Assembly (NCBI RefSeq): GCF_900091725.1
Contig: NZ_FMBW01000017.1
Coordinates: forward strand, 1 to 53,290
Reading direction: 5' to 3'
Length of the DNA stretch: 53,290 bases
DNA from: Streptomyces sp. DvalAA-43
Lineage (GTDB): Bacteria; Actinomycetota; Actinomycetes; Streptomycetales; Streptomycetaceae
Position numbers and translations under genes: made by a program. The notes under the pieces were generated by a model, which ran no database searches, was not told the origin of the DNA, and was given only the letters and a program-made list of their open reading frames with translations. Shown here piece after piece: positions 33,599 to 42,162 of the stretch (the stretch's first letter is position 1; each line of letters opens with the position of its first letter).

Positions 33599-36500
33599 AT
33601 GGGGGACATGGCCGGCTCTGCGCTCGATTCGTTCTCACCCGCGACCCGCGGCTGGTTCGCGGGTGCCTTCAGCGCGCCCACCGCCGCGCAGGAGGGTGCC
33701 TGGCGCGCGATCGGCGAGGGCTCGGACGTGCTGGTCGTCGCACCGACCGGTTCCGGCAAGACCCTGGCCGCCTTCCTCGCCGCGCTGGACGCCCTGGCGT
33801 CCGTACCGCCGCCCGCCGAGGCCAGGAAGCGCTGCCGGGTGCTCTACGTGTCGCCCCTGAAGGCGCTCGCGGTCGATGTCGAGCGCAACCTCCGGTCTCC
33901 GCTGACCGGCATCCGCCAGGAGTCGGTGCGTCTGGGGCTGCCCGAGCCCGAGGTCCGGGTGGGGATCCGCTCCGGCGACACCCCGCCCGCCGAGCGCCGC
34001 TCGATGGCGACCCGGCCCCCGGACATCCTGATCACCACGCCCGAATCACTGTTCCTGATGCTGACCTCCTCCGCCCGGGAGGCACTGTCCGGTGTCGAGA
34101 CGGTGATCCTCGACGAGGTGCACGCCGTGGCGGGAACGAAGCGGGGCGCCCACCTCGCCCTGTCGCTGGAGCGCCTCGACGAGCTGCTGCCGCGTCCCGC
34201 ACGGCGGATCGGCCTGTCGGCGACGGTCCGTCCGGTCGACGAGGTGGCGCGCTTCCTCTCGCCCCGGCGCAAGGTGGAGATCGTCCAGCCGCCGTCCACC
34301 AAGCGGTTCGACCTGTCGGTGGTGGTGCCGGTCGAGGATCTGGGCGAGCTCGGCGGTTCCCCCGCCACCGACCCCGACCAGGCGGGACAGGCGGACAAGC
34401 CGTCGATCTGGCCCCATGTCGAGGAACGGATCGTCGATCTCGTCCAGCGACACCGCTCCACCATCGTCTTCGCCAATTCCCGCCGCCTCGCCGAACGGCT
34501 GTGCAACCGCCTCAACGAGATCGCGTACGAGCGGCTCACCGGCGAGACGCTCACCGAGTCCCACTCCCCCGCCGAGATCATGGCCGAGTCCGGTGCGGCG
34601 AAAGGCGCCCCCGCACTGCTCGCCCGCGCCCACCACGGGTCGGTCTCCAAGGAACAGCGCGCCCAGGTCGAGGAGGACCTCAAGGCGGGCCGGCTGCCGG
34701 CCGTCGTCGCCACCTCCAGTCTGGAGCTGGGCATCGACATGGGGGCGGTCGACCTCGTGATCCAGGTGGAGTCACCGCCCTCGGTCGCCTCCGGCCTGCA
34801 ACGGGTCGGCCGGGCCGGACACCAGGTCGGTGCGGTCTCCACCGGCGTGGTCTTCCCGAAGTACCGGGGCGATCTGGTGCAGGCGGCCGTGGTCACCGAG
34901 CGGATGCGCGAGGGCTCCATCGAGGCGCTCCGGGTCCCGTCCAACCCGCTGGACGTCCTGGCCCAGCAGCTGGTCGCCATGGTCGCGCTGGACAGCTGGC
35001 AGGTGGACGACCTGCTGGCGACGGTCCGCCGCGCCGCCCCCTTCGCCTCGCTGCCCGAGTCCGCGTTCACCGCCGTGCTGGACATGCTCGCCGGCCGCTA
35101 CCCCTCCGACGCCTTCGCCGAGCTGCGCCCACGCGTGGTCTGGGACCGGGTGGCCGGTACGGTCACGGGCCGCCCGGGTGCGCAGCGGCTCGCCGTCACC
35201 TCCGGGGGCACGATCCCCGACCGGGGGCTCTTCGGGGTCTTCCTCGCGGGCGCCGACCCCAAGAAGGGCGGCGGCCGGGTCGGCGAGCTCGACGAGGAGA
35301 TGGTCTACGAGTCCCGGGTCGGCGACGTCTTCACGCTCGGCACCACGTCCTGGCGGATCGAGGACATCACCCGCGACCGGGTCCTGGTGTCGCCCGCCCC
35401 AGGCATTCCCGGCCGGCTGCCGTTCTGGAAGGGCGACCAGCTGGGCCGCCCGCTGGAGCTGGGGCGTGCGCTGGGGGCGTTCCTCCGCGAGATCGGCGGA
35501 CTGTCGCCCGACGACGCCCGGGAACGCCTGCTCGCCGCCGGTCTCGACACCTGGGCCGCCGACAACACTCTGTCGTACATCGACGAACAGCGCCGTGCCT
35601 GCGGCCATGTGCCGGACGACCGGACCATCCTCGTCGAGCGTTTCCGTGACGAGCTGGGCGACTGGCGGGTCGTGGTCCATTCCCCGTTCGGCGCGCAGGT
35701 GCACGCACCGTGGGCGCTGGCGCTCAGCGCCCGCCTCGCCGAACGGTACGGCATGGACGCCCAGGTGATGCATGCCGACGACGGCATCGTGCTGCGGCTC
35801 CCCGACGCCGACCTGATGGGCCTGGACCTCCTGGATTTCGATCCCGCGCAGGACCTCGCCCAGGGGCCGGCCCAGGATCCGTCGCCGCTGCCGGGCCTCT
35901 CGTACGACGCCGATCAACCCCCCGTCGGCGCCGCGGACGTGACGTTCGATCAGGGCGAGATCGGCCAGATCGTCACCGACCAGGTCGGCGGTTCGGCGCT
36001 GTTCGCCTCCCGGTTCCGCGAGTGCGCGGCCCGCGCCCTGCTGCTGCCGCGCCGCAGCCCCGGCAAGCGCACCCCGCTCTGGCAGCAGCGCCAGCGCGCC
36101 GCGCAACTGCTCCAGGTCGCATCGGAGTTCGGCTCCTTCCCGATCGTCCTGGAGGCGGTCCGCGAATGCCTCCAGGACGTCTTCGACGTCCCCGGGCTCA
36201 CGGAACTCATGGGCGACCTCGAAGCACGCCGCATCCGGCTCGTCGAGGTGACCACCCCGGAGCCCTCACCCTTCGCGCGCTCGCTCCTGTTCGGCTACGT
36301 CGCCCAGTTTCTGTACGAGGGCGACTCGCCCCTCGCCGAGCGGCGCGCCGCCGCCCTCTCTCTCGACTCCCATCTCCTGGCAGAGCTCCTCGGCCGGGCG
36401 GAGCTCCGCGAGTTGCTCGACGCGGACGTCCTGACCGAGCTGGAGCAGGAGCTCCAGTGGCTGACCGAGGACCGCCGGATCAAGGATGTCGAAGGCGTCG

Positions 36501-38275
36501 CCGACCTCCTGCGGGTCCTCGGCCCGCTCACCGACGAGGAGTTGGCGGAGCGCGGCGCCGACTCGTCGTGGGCGGCGGAGCTGTCCGCGGCCCGCCGTGC
36601 CATCCGGGTCCGGATCGGCGGCGCGGACCACTGGGCCGCGATCGAGGACGCGGGCCGTCTGCGCGACGCGCTGGGCACCGCCCTCCCGGTCGGTGTCCCC
36701 GAGGCGTTCACCGAGCCGGTGAAGGACCCCCTGGGCGATCTCCTCGGCCGATACGCCCGAACGCACGGCCCGTTCACCTCCACCGGGGCCGCCACCCGCT
36801 TCGGCCTCGGCACCGCTGTCACGGACGGGGCACTGCAACGGCTCTCCGCCTCCGGCCGGATCGTGCAGGGCGAATTCCATCCCGCCGGAATCGGCCAGGA
36901 GTGGTGCGACGCCACCGTGTTGCGCCGGTTGCGCCGCCGTTCGCTCGCCGCGCTCCGCCACGAGCTGGAGCCGGTCCCTCCCGCCGCGCTGGCCGGCTTC
37001 CTCCCTCAGTGGCAGCACCTCGGCAGCAACAGCCTGCGCGGAATCGACGGACTGGCCCGCGCCATCGAGCAGTTGCAGGGCGCGCCCGTCCCGGCTTCGG
37101 CGCTGGAGAAGCTGATCCTGCCGGGCCGGGTCACGGACTACACCCCCGCGCTGCTCGACGAGCTGACGACCACCGGCGAGGTCGTCTGGGCCGGCGCCGG
37201 CGCGCTCCCGGGCAAGGACGGCTGGCTGTCGCTCTACCTGTCCGACAGCGCGCCCCTGCTCCTCCCGCCCCCGCACCCGCTGGAGCTCAGCGCCTTGCAC
37301 CAATCCGTCCTGACGGCCCTGAGCGGCGGATACGGACTGTTCTTCCGGCAGATCGCCGATCAGGTCCGCGCCACCACGCATCCGGACTGCACCGATCCGC
37401 AACTGGCCGACGCCGTGTGGGAGCTGGCCTGGTCGGGCCGGCTCACCAATGACACGCTCGCCCCGCTGCGTTCGCTCCTCGGCTCCGGCCGCACGGCGGG
37501 GTCGACCGCCCACCGCGCCAGACGCAGCGTCCCGCGCGGGCGCTACGGCTCACTGACCGCCGCCGCCCGCCCCGCGTCCCGCACCGGCCCGCCCACCGTC
37601 TCCGGCCGCTGGTCCCTGCTGCCCGCCACCGAGCCCGACCCCACACACCGCGCCCATGCCCTGGCCCGCACGCTGCTCGACCGCCATGGGGTGGTGACCC
37701 GCGGCGCGGTCCAGGCCGAGGGCGTCGAAGGCGGCTTCTCCGCGACATACCGCGTCCTGTCCGCCTTCGAGGACAACGGACAGGCCCGGCGGGGCTACGT
37801 AGTCGAAGGGCTGGGCGCGGCACAGTTCGCGATGGACGGCGCGGTGGACCGGCTGCGTGCCACGTCCACCGCCCGCGACCGTACGGAGCCGGGCACCGCG
37901 CCCCGCGCCCTGGTCCTCGCAGCGGCGGACCCTGCCAACGCCTACGGCGCGGCCCTGCCCTGGCCCGAGCCGCCGGACGGCGCCGGGCACAAGCCGGGCC
38001 GCAAGGCGGGCGCCCTGGTCGTGCTGGTCGACGGCGAGCTGGCGATGTACATGGAGCGCGGCGGCAAGACACTGCTCGCCTGGCCCACCGACCCGGACGA
38101 CCCGGCCCTCCTCGCCGCGGCCGGGGCGCTGGCGGCGGCCGCCCGCGCGGGGGCGCTCGGCACGGTCACGGTGGAACGCACCAACGGCGCCCCCTCACTG
38201 ACCTCCCCGCTCGGCCGCACGCTGGAGGCGGCCGGCTTCCTCGCCACCCCGAGGGGGCTCCGGCTACGCGCCTGA
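33599..38275 (+). CDS. lhr: Long-form Lhr DNA helicase (superfamily 2)
   Basis: The 1558-residue protein is the bacterial long-form Lhr. Motif I is APTGSGKT (48-55), motif II DEVH (172-175) and motif III SAT (207-209); motif VI lies in LQRVGRAGHQVG. The WH and Lhr-specific domains follow, up to about residue 860. A large C-terminal domain (870-1558) contains repeated winged-helix-like stretches (ARTLLDRHGVVTRGAVQAEG). Long Lhr proteins are 3'-5' helicases that prefer RNA:DNA hybrids, and the C-terminal domain of the E. coli protein has uracil-DNA glycosylase activity. The start may be ATG 33599 or 33608. The Nei-type glycosylase gene follows, the same pairing as lhr-nei in mycobacteria. Confidence 0.95.
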   Translation: MGDMAGSALDSFSPATRGWFAGAFSAPTAAQEGAWRAIGEGSDVLVVAPTGSGKTLAAFLAALDALASVPPPAEARKRCRVLYVSPLKALAVDVERNLRSPLTGIRQESVRLGLPEPEVRVGIRSGDTPPAERRSMATRPPDILITTPESLFLMLTSSAREALSGVETVILDEVHAVAGTKRGAHLALSLERLDELLPRPARRIGLSATVRPVDEVARFLSPRRKVEIVQPPSTKRFDLSVVVPVEDLGELGGSPATDPDQAGQADKPSIWPHVEERIVDLVQRHRSTIVFANSRRLAERLCNRLNEIAYERLTGETLTESHSPAEIMAESGAAKGAPALLARAHHGSVSKEQRAQVEEDLKAGRLPAVVATSSLELGIDMGAVDLVIQVESPPSVASGLQRVGRAGHQVGAVSTGVVFPKYRGDLVQAAVVTERMREGSIEALRVPSNPLDVLAQQLVAMVALDSWQVDDLLATVRRAAPFASLPESAFTAVLDMLAGRYPSDAFAELRPRVVWDRVAGTVTGRPGAQRLAVTSGGTIPDRGLFGVFLAGADPKKGGGRVGELDEEMVYESRVGDVFTLGTTSWRIEDITRDRVLVSPAPGIPGRLPFWKGDQLGRPLELGRALGAFLREIGGLSPDDARERLLAAGLDTWAADNTLSYIDEQRRACGHVPDDRTILVERFRDELGDWRVVVHSPFGAQVHAPWALALSARLAERYGMDAQVMHADDGIVLRLPDADLMGLDLLDFDPAQDLAQGPAQDPSPLPGLSYDADQPPVGAADVTFDQGEIGQIVTDQVGGSALFASRFRECAARALLLPRRSPGKRTPLWQQRQRAAQLLQVASEFGSFPIVLEAVRECLQDVFDVPGLTELMGDLEARRIRLVEVTTPEPSPFARSLLFGYVAQFLYEGDSPLAERRAAALSLDSHLLAELLGRAELRELLDADVLTELEQELQWLTEDRRIKDVEGVADLLRVLGPLTDEELAERGADSSWAAELSAARRAIRVRIGGADHWAAIEDAGRLRDALGTALPVGVPEAFTEPVKDPLGDLLGRYARTHGPFTSTGAATRFGLGTAVTDGALQRLSASGRIVQGEFHPAGIGQEWCDATVLRRLRRRSLAALRHELEPVPPAALAGFLPQWQHLGSNSLRGIDGLARAIEQLQGAPVPASALEKLILPGRVTDYTPALLDELTTTGEVVWAGAGALPGKDGWLSLYLSDSAPLLLPPPHPLELSALHQSVLTALSGGYGLFFRQIADQVRATTHPDCTDPQLADAVWELAWSGRLTNDTLAPLRSLLGSGRTAGSTAHRARRSVPRGRYGSLTAAARPASRTGPPTVSGRWSLLPATEPDPTHRAHALARTLLDRHGVVTRGAVQAEGVEGGFSATYRVLSAFEDNGQARRGYVVEGLGAAQFAMDGAVDRLRATSTARDRTEPGTAPRALVLAAADPANAYGAALPWPEPPDGAGHKPGRKAGALVVLVDGELAMYMERGGKTLLAWPTDPDDPALLAAAGALAAAARAGALGTVTVERTNGAPSLTSPLGRTLEAAGFLATPRGLRLRA

Positions 38276-38446
38276 ACCCCCGGCACACCCTCCACGTACG
38301 CCGCACCCCACCACGCGCACCCACACACCACCCCATCTCACGCACCCACCCCCAACGCACACCTCCACCCCGCACCCCCACCCACCGCACGCGCCACCCC
38401 ACCCGCACCCACTCCCCTACACCGCCCCACCCCGCATCATGGAGGC
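38276..38446 (+). other. C-rich, almost G-free spacer between lhr and nei; possible Rho-dependent terminator
   Basis: On the plus strand this 171-base spacer is mostly C and A (many CACCC, ACCCC and CGCAC words), with very few G and no coding frame. C-rich, G-poor RNA downstream of a stop codon is the signature of Rho loading sites. No intrinsic terminator hairpin is present. Confidence 0.5.
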
Positions 38447-39247
38447 ATGCCCGAAGGAGACACCGTCCTGCAGACGGCCGGACGTCTGCGCACCGCGCTC
38501 GCCGGTCAGGTCCTCACCCGCTCCGACCTGCGGGTGCCCCGCTTCGCCACCGCCGACCTCACCGGACGGACGGTTCTGGACGTCGTCCCGCGCGGCAAGC
38601 ATCTCCTCACCCGCGTCGAGGGCGGCCTCACCCTGCACAGCCATCTCCGGATGGACGGCGCCTGGCGCGTCTACGCCCCCGGCGAGCGCTGGCGCGGCGG
38701 CCCCGCCCACCAGATCCGCGCCGTCCTCGCCAACGCGGAGCACACCGCGGTCGGCTACCGACTGCCCGTGCTCGAACTCCTCCGCACCCGGGACGAGGCG
38801 AAGGCGGTCGGCCATCTCGGCCCCGACCTGCTGGGCCCGGACTGGGACCCCGACACCGCGCTGCGCAATCTGCTCGCCGTCCCCGGCCGCCCCCTCGGCG
38901 AAGCCCTGCTGGACCAGCGGAACCTGGCCGGAATCGGCAATGTCTACAAGTCCGAGCTCTGCTTCCTGGCCCGCGCCACCCCCTGGCTCACCGTCGGCGA
39001 CCTGGCCGCCCTCACCGCCACCCGCCTGGTCACGACGGCCAAGCAGCTGCTCGAAGCCAACCGCGACCGCCCCCTGCGGACGACCACGAGCACGGCCCCG
39101 CGCGGCCCCGCCCCGAAGGAACGGCTCTGGGTCTACGGCAGGAGAGGCCGCCCCTGTCTGCGCTGCGGCACCCCCATCCGCACCGCCGACCAGGACTCCC
39201 GCCCCACCTACTGGTGTCCGCGCTGCCAGTCGGGCCCCACGCACTGA
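38447..39247 (+). CDS. nei: Fpg/Nei-family DNA glycosylase/AP lyase (Nei2-like)
   Basis: The 266-residue enzyme starts MPEGDTVL. Pro2 is the catalytic nucleophile once Met is removed and Glu3 the partner acid; PEGDT is the Nei form rather than the PELPEV of MutM. The conserved lysine is in RGKHLL, the helix-two-turns-helix motif is NLAGIGNVYKSE, and a C-terminal zinc finger has CLRCG and CPRCQ. It removes oxidised pyrimidines. GGAGG lies only one base before the ATG, so initiation may be leaderless or use an unusual site, but the start is fixed by the need for Pro2. Confidence 0.94.
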   Translation: MPEGDTVLQTAGRLRTALAGQVLTRSDLRVPRFATADLTGRTVLDVVPRGKHLLTRVEGGLTLHSHLRMDGAWRVYAPGERWRGGPAHQIRAVLANAEHTAVGYRLPVLELLRTRDEAKAVGHLGPDLLGPDWDPDTALRNLLAVPGRPLGEALLDQRNLAGIGNVYKSELCFLARATPWLTVGDLAALTATRLVTTAKQLLEANRDRPLRTTTSTAPRGPAPKERLWVYGRRGRPCLRCGTPIRTADQDSRPTYWCPRCQSGPTH

Positions 39248-39267
39248 GTGCCGAGCCGCCACGACAG

Positions 39268-39297
39268 TTGACGCTTCGTCAGATCCAGTCGTACCGT
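39268..39297 (+). promoter_or_regulatory. Promoter of a leaderless SDR gene
   Basis: TTGACG (39268-39273) and TACCGT (39292-39297) are 18 bases apart. The ATG at 39304 begins seven bases after the last base of the -10 hexamer, which is where transcription should start. There is no ribosome binding site, so the message is probably leaderless. Confidence 0.7.
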
Positions 39298-39303
39298 CCG
39301 GTC

Positions 39304-40068
39304 ATGTCCCTCACCGCGTACGACCTCACCGGCCGCTCCGCGTTCGTCACCGGCGCGGCAGGCGGCATCGGCCGAGCCTGCGCCGCCCTGCTCGCGACCG
39401 CGGGCGCCACCGTGCACTGCGCGGATCTCGACGAGGAGGGCCTGCTGGAAACCCGGCGACTGATCACCGAGGCGGGTGGCGCATCCCACGTCCACCTCCT
39501 CGATGTCACCGACCGCAGCCGGGTTGGCGCCGCGGTGAGCGAGGCGGGCGACCTCGACATCCTGGCCGCCGTCGCCGGAATCATGCATACGAGCAGCGTC
39601 CTGGAGACCTCGGACGAGGATCTCGACCGCGTCCTCGCGGTCAATTTCAAGGGTGTGCTGTACACCTGCCAGGAGGTGGCCCGCTCCATGATCGCGCGCG
39701 GCGCCCCCGGCTCACTGATCACCATGGCCTCGGGAGCCGTCGACTCCGCCGGGCCGGGGCTGCTCTGCTACAGCGCGGCCAAGGCGGCGGTCGTCCAGCT
39801 GACGAAGACACTGGCGACCGAACTGGGGCCGCATGCGATCCGCGTCAACGCCGTCGCCCCGGGCTGGATCCGTACGCCCATGACCGCCCGCCACGACGCG
39901 GACCGGCAGCAGCGGGTGGAGGCGACGATGGCGCGGATCTCCCCGCTCGGGCGGGTGGGCGAGCCCGAGGACGTGGCCCACACCGTGCTCCATCTCGCTT
40001 CCGACGCTTCGGCCTTCATGACCGGCCAGATCCTCCGCCCGAACGGCGGCGTAGCCATGCCTTGGTAG
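39304..40068 (+). CDS. Short-chain dehydrogenase/reductase
   Basis: This 254-residue protein is a classical SDR. The cofactor motif is TGAAGGIG (16-23), an acidic residue after strand 2 (CADLDE) suggests NAD(H), and the catalytic residues are Ser143, Tyr156 and Lys160 (CYSAAK), with Asn in the LAVNFKGV helix. NAVAPGWIRTPM and the closing GQILRPNGG complete the pattern of FabG-like or sugar/alcohol oxidoreductases. The substrate is unknown. The start at 39304 is supported by the leaderless promoter and by the beginning of the conserved fold. Confidence 0.92.
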   Translation: MSLTAYDLTGRSAFVTGAAGGIGRACAALLATAGATVHCADLDEEGLLETRRLITEAGGASHVHLLDVTDRSRVGAAVSEAGDLDILAAVAGIMHTSSVLETSDEDLDRVLAVNFKGVLYTCQEVARSMIARGAPGSLITMASGAVDSAGPGLLCYSAAKAAVVQLTKTLATELGPHAIRVNAVAPGWIRTPMTARHDADRQQRVEATMARISPLGRVGEPEDVAHTVLHLASDASAFMTGQILRPNGGVAMPW

Positions 40069-40357
40069 CCCGTCGCCCCCGCTCCGCACATCGGGACCCG
40101 GCGGCCACCCAAGGACCCGCCCAACGGCCCGCCCACCGCATCCCGGCCGCGGACCACCGGGCCGCACCCACGCCCCCGCCGCCCGCCGCCGACCCGGCAG
40201 TCGCGGCCGCATGCACGGGCAGCAGGCTCAGCCCCCACCCACCTGCCGCCACCGCACCCTCGACAAACCCCGCATGGGCCGGTTCCAGCACGAGCCGCAG
40301 CACGGCCCACCACCACACCCCGCCGAGAACGAGCGCCGGCACCCATCGCCGTACCAT
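40016..40357 (-). CDS. Small membrane protein, unknown function
   Basis: The ATG at 40357 has an excellent ribosome binding site (GGAGGAGGCAGCC). The first 55 residues are protein-like: a membrane helix WVPALVLGGVWWWAVLRLVL, a short loop EPAHAGFVEG and a second hydrophobic stretch GGWGLSLLPVHAAA. The remaining residues to 113 are Ala/Gly/Arg-rich and less convincing. The gene overlaps the end of the SDR gene tail to tail by 53 bases. I infer a small two-helix membrane protein; no family is recognised. Confidence 0.6.
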   Translation of the reverse strand: MVRRWVPALVLGGVWWWAVLRLVLEPAHAGFVEGAVAAGGWGLSLLPVHAAATAGSAAGGGGVGAARWSAAGMRWAGRWAGPWVAAGSRCAERGRRATKAWLRRRSGGGSGRS

Positions 40358-40634
40358 GGCTGCCTCCTCCGGCCGAACCTAGTGCGGCGCGCTCGCCCGG
40401 CGGGAGGGCGCATCGGCGCACCACCGGCGCGATAGGCGCGGCCACAGACCATCGCACGCTCACCCGGGGCTCCCGGGCACACCGCGCCGGATCGTGAACC
40501 GGCTCCAGCGGGGAGCTCTCCGGCGCAGGACCGGACACGCGATCGCGCCGCGATCCCACCGGCCGGCATTCCGCTCTCCGCAGTCTCGCCCGGCATCACC
40601 CGGTCCGCATCCAGAACGAGCGGCGCCACGGCGC

Positions 40635-40669
40635 CACCGGGCCCCCACGTTTCGCGTGGGGGCCCGGTG
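40635..40669 (-). terminator. Terminator of the CsbD-like gene
   Basis: Arms 40635-40649 and 40655-40669 form a perfect 15-bp stem (CACCGGGCCCCCACG / CGTGGGGGCCCGGTG) with a TTTCG loop, eight bases after the CsbD-like stop codon. The 277 bases between it and the small membrane protein gene hold no gene that I can support. Confidence 0.85.
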
Positions 40670-40676
40670 AACGCGG

Positions 40677-40868
40677 TCAGTGCTCGTCGCGGCGCAGCGA
40701 GTCCTTCATGCCCTTCGTGCGCTCCTCGGCGCTGCCCATGGCTTCCTTGGCCTGGCCCTTGGCCTGGTCCGTCTTGCCTTCGGCCTGCTTGCGCCGGTCG
40801 CCGGTCATCTTGCCCATGGCTTCCTTGGCCTTGCCCTTGAGCTTGTCCTTGGCGCCTTCGTCAACCAT
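40677..40868 (-). CDS. CsbD family stress-response protein
   Basis: The 63-residue protein (MVDEGAKDKLKGKAKEAMGK, then AEGKTDQAKGQAKEAMGSAE) is a member of the CsbD family: small, charged, helical, with a duplicated KGKAKEAMG/KGQAKEAMG unit. CsbD in Bacillus belongs to the sigma-B regulon. The exact role is unknown. GAAGGAG lies five bases before the ATG. The region upstream is unusually AT-rich for this chromosome and contains the palindrome GGAACGTTCC (40888-40897), where a stress promoter may lie, but I could not assign a sigma-B consensus. Confidence 0.9.
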   Translation of the reverse strand: MVDEGAKDKLKGKAKEAMGKMTGDRRKQAEGKTDQAKGQAKEAMGSAEERTKGMKDSLRRDEH

Positions 40869-40973
40869 TGCGACTCCTTCGGGTAGGGGAACGTTCCTGA
40901 CGTTCAGCACGAACCACGATGGCACAAATAGAACAAAACAGTCATCCGGGAGTCACCTGATCCGATGATCCGA

Positions 40974-41043
40974 GCGGACCGCCGAAACGTGCGAACCCTC
41001 GAAACCTACGGGCCGCCGCAGCATGCGGACCGTCGAAACATGC
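40974..41043. repeat. Imperfect 19-bp direct repeat, period 51 bp
   Basis: GCGGACCGCCGAAACGTGC (40974-40992) recurs at 41025-41043 with two changes, and a weaker third copy follows near 41044-41062. It lies in the 231-base gap upstream of the CsbD-like gene, where I see no other gene. Confidence 0.6.
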
Positions 41044-41095
41044 AGGCCGCCGAAAGCATCCGGCCCCAGCCACTCCCCTCCCCACCGGGCGCACG

Positions 41096-41135
41096 AAAAA
41101 GCCCCGGCCGTCCCCTCAAGGGGACGACCGGGGCT
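41096..41135 (-). terminator. Intrinsic terminator of clgR
   Basis: Arms 41100-41115 and 41120-41135 form a 16-bp stem with one mismatch (C41108 with A41127) and a TCAA loop. On the minus strand it is followed at once by a TTTTT run (complement of 41096-41100), a true Rho-independent terminator 24 bases after the clgR stop. This terminates the ftsK-clgR series. Confidence 0.9.
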
Positions 41136-41159
41136 CCACTGCCCACCGGACCGCAAGGG

Positions 41160-41543
41160 TCAGGCGGCGACGACATCCACCGCTTCCGTGGGCGCCTTGA
41201 TGGTCACCCGACCCGACGGCACACCTGCCACCGACGTCACGGAGACGGAATTGAGCATCGGGCGCACCGGCACAGGCACCGGATCGCTGGCTGCTGCCGA
41301 CTCGGCCAGTTCGGCCAGCGACAGCTCATCGCTCACTTCACGCATGAGCTCGGACATCCGTACGTCAAGCGCGTCGCAAATGGCGGAGAGCAGCTCGGAG
41401 GATGCCTCCTTCTGCCCCCGCTCCACCTCGGAGAGATAGCCGAGCGAGACTCGGGCGGACGAGGAGACTTCGCGCAGAGTACGGCCTTGGCGCTGGCGCT
41501 GCCGACGCAGCACGTCACCAAGCAGGCGACGGAGCAGAATCAT
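41160..41543 (-). CDS. clgR: HTH regulator of the ClgR family (clp and recX-region activator)
   Basis: The 127-residue protein opens [20 protein letters not shown] and carries an XRE helix-turn-helix ([20 protein letters not shown], then [16 protein letters not shown]). ClgR activates clp protease genes in actinobacteria and is encoded beside cinA/pgsA in mycobacteria and corynebacteria, as here. Its C-terminus ends in VVAA. ClgR of streptomycetes is reported to be a ClpP substrate recognised by terminal alanines, which fits feedback. The ATG at 41543 has AGGAGG upstream. An intrinsic terminator follows. Confidence 0.9.
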   Translation of the reverse strand: MILLRRLLGDVLRRQRQRQGRTLREVSSSARVSLGYLSEVERGQKEASSELLSAICDALDVRMSELMREVSDELSLAELAESAAASDPVPVPVRPMLNSVSVTSVAGVPSGRVTIKAPTEAVDVVAA

Positions 41544-41652
41544 CGGTGGCTCCCTCCTCGGACCGCGTAGCCGCATCCTTCACGCCCCACCGTACCGCCT
41601 CGCGCCGCGGCCGTGCGGGGAGCGATGTCGTGTTCACTCAGGGCTGCAAACA

Positions 41653-42162
41653 TCAATTCCCCCCGTTCTGCTCCGTATCCTGTGCCCTTGCGTTCCTGCC
41701 GAGTTCGGCGGAGAGCAGCTCGAGCACGCTCCGTACGCTCTCTCTACGGATGTCCGCCCGTCCACCGTTCAACCTCAGCCGGGCCATATTCTCCACGCCG
41801 TCCGGCCCGGCCACCGCCACGTAGACCGTGCCCACGGCCTTGCCGTCCTGCGGCTCGGGGCCCGCGACACCCGTGGTGGCCATGCCCCAGTCCGCCCCGA
41901 GAACGCGGCGCACACCGGCTGCCATCTGCCGCGCCACCTCCGGGTCGACCGCACCGCGCTCCGCCAGCAGAACGCCGTCCACACCCAGGACGTCCCGCTT
42001 CAGGGGCGTCGCGTACGCCGTCACGGAGCCCCGGAAGGACTGCGAGGCACCCGGCACGGACGTCAGCTCCGCCGCGACCAGACCGCCGGTCAGCGACTCG
42101 GCGACGGCAAGGGTCTCCCCCCGCCCCACGAGCAGCTCCAGCACCCTGGCCGCGGCGGTCAC
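41653..42162 (-). CDS. cinA: CinA-family protein (nicotinamide-nucleotide amidohydrolase domain)
   Basis: The 169-residue protein is the stand-alone C-terminal CinA domain (PncC): LAVAESLTGGLVAAELTSVP, FRGSVTAYATPLKRDVLGV and WGMATTGVAGPEPQDGKAVG. PncC deamidates NMN in pyridine nucleotide recycling. The N-terminal MoaB-like domain of full-length CinA is absent, as in many actinobacteria. The GTG start overlaps the pgsA stop by four bases (GTGA). Confidence 0.93.
   Translation of the reverse strand: MTAAARVLELLVGRGETLAVAESLTGGLVAAELTSVPGASQSFRGSVTAYATPLKRDVLGVDGVLLAERGAVDPEVARQMAAGVRRVLGADWGMATTGVAGPEPQDGKAVGTVYVAVAGPDGVENMARLRLNGGRADIRRESVRSVLELLSAELGRNARAQDTEQNGGN

Noticed and set aside
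40228..40629. A 133-residue minus-strand frame upstream of the small membrane gene
   Set aside because: It is Gly/Arg/Cys-rich, lacks a ribosome binding site and overlaps the better-supported gene starting at 40357 in another frame.
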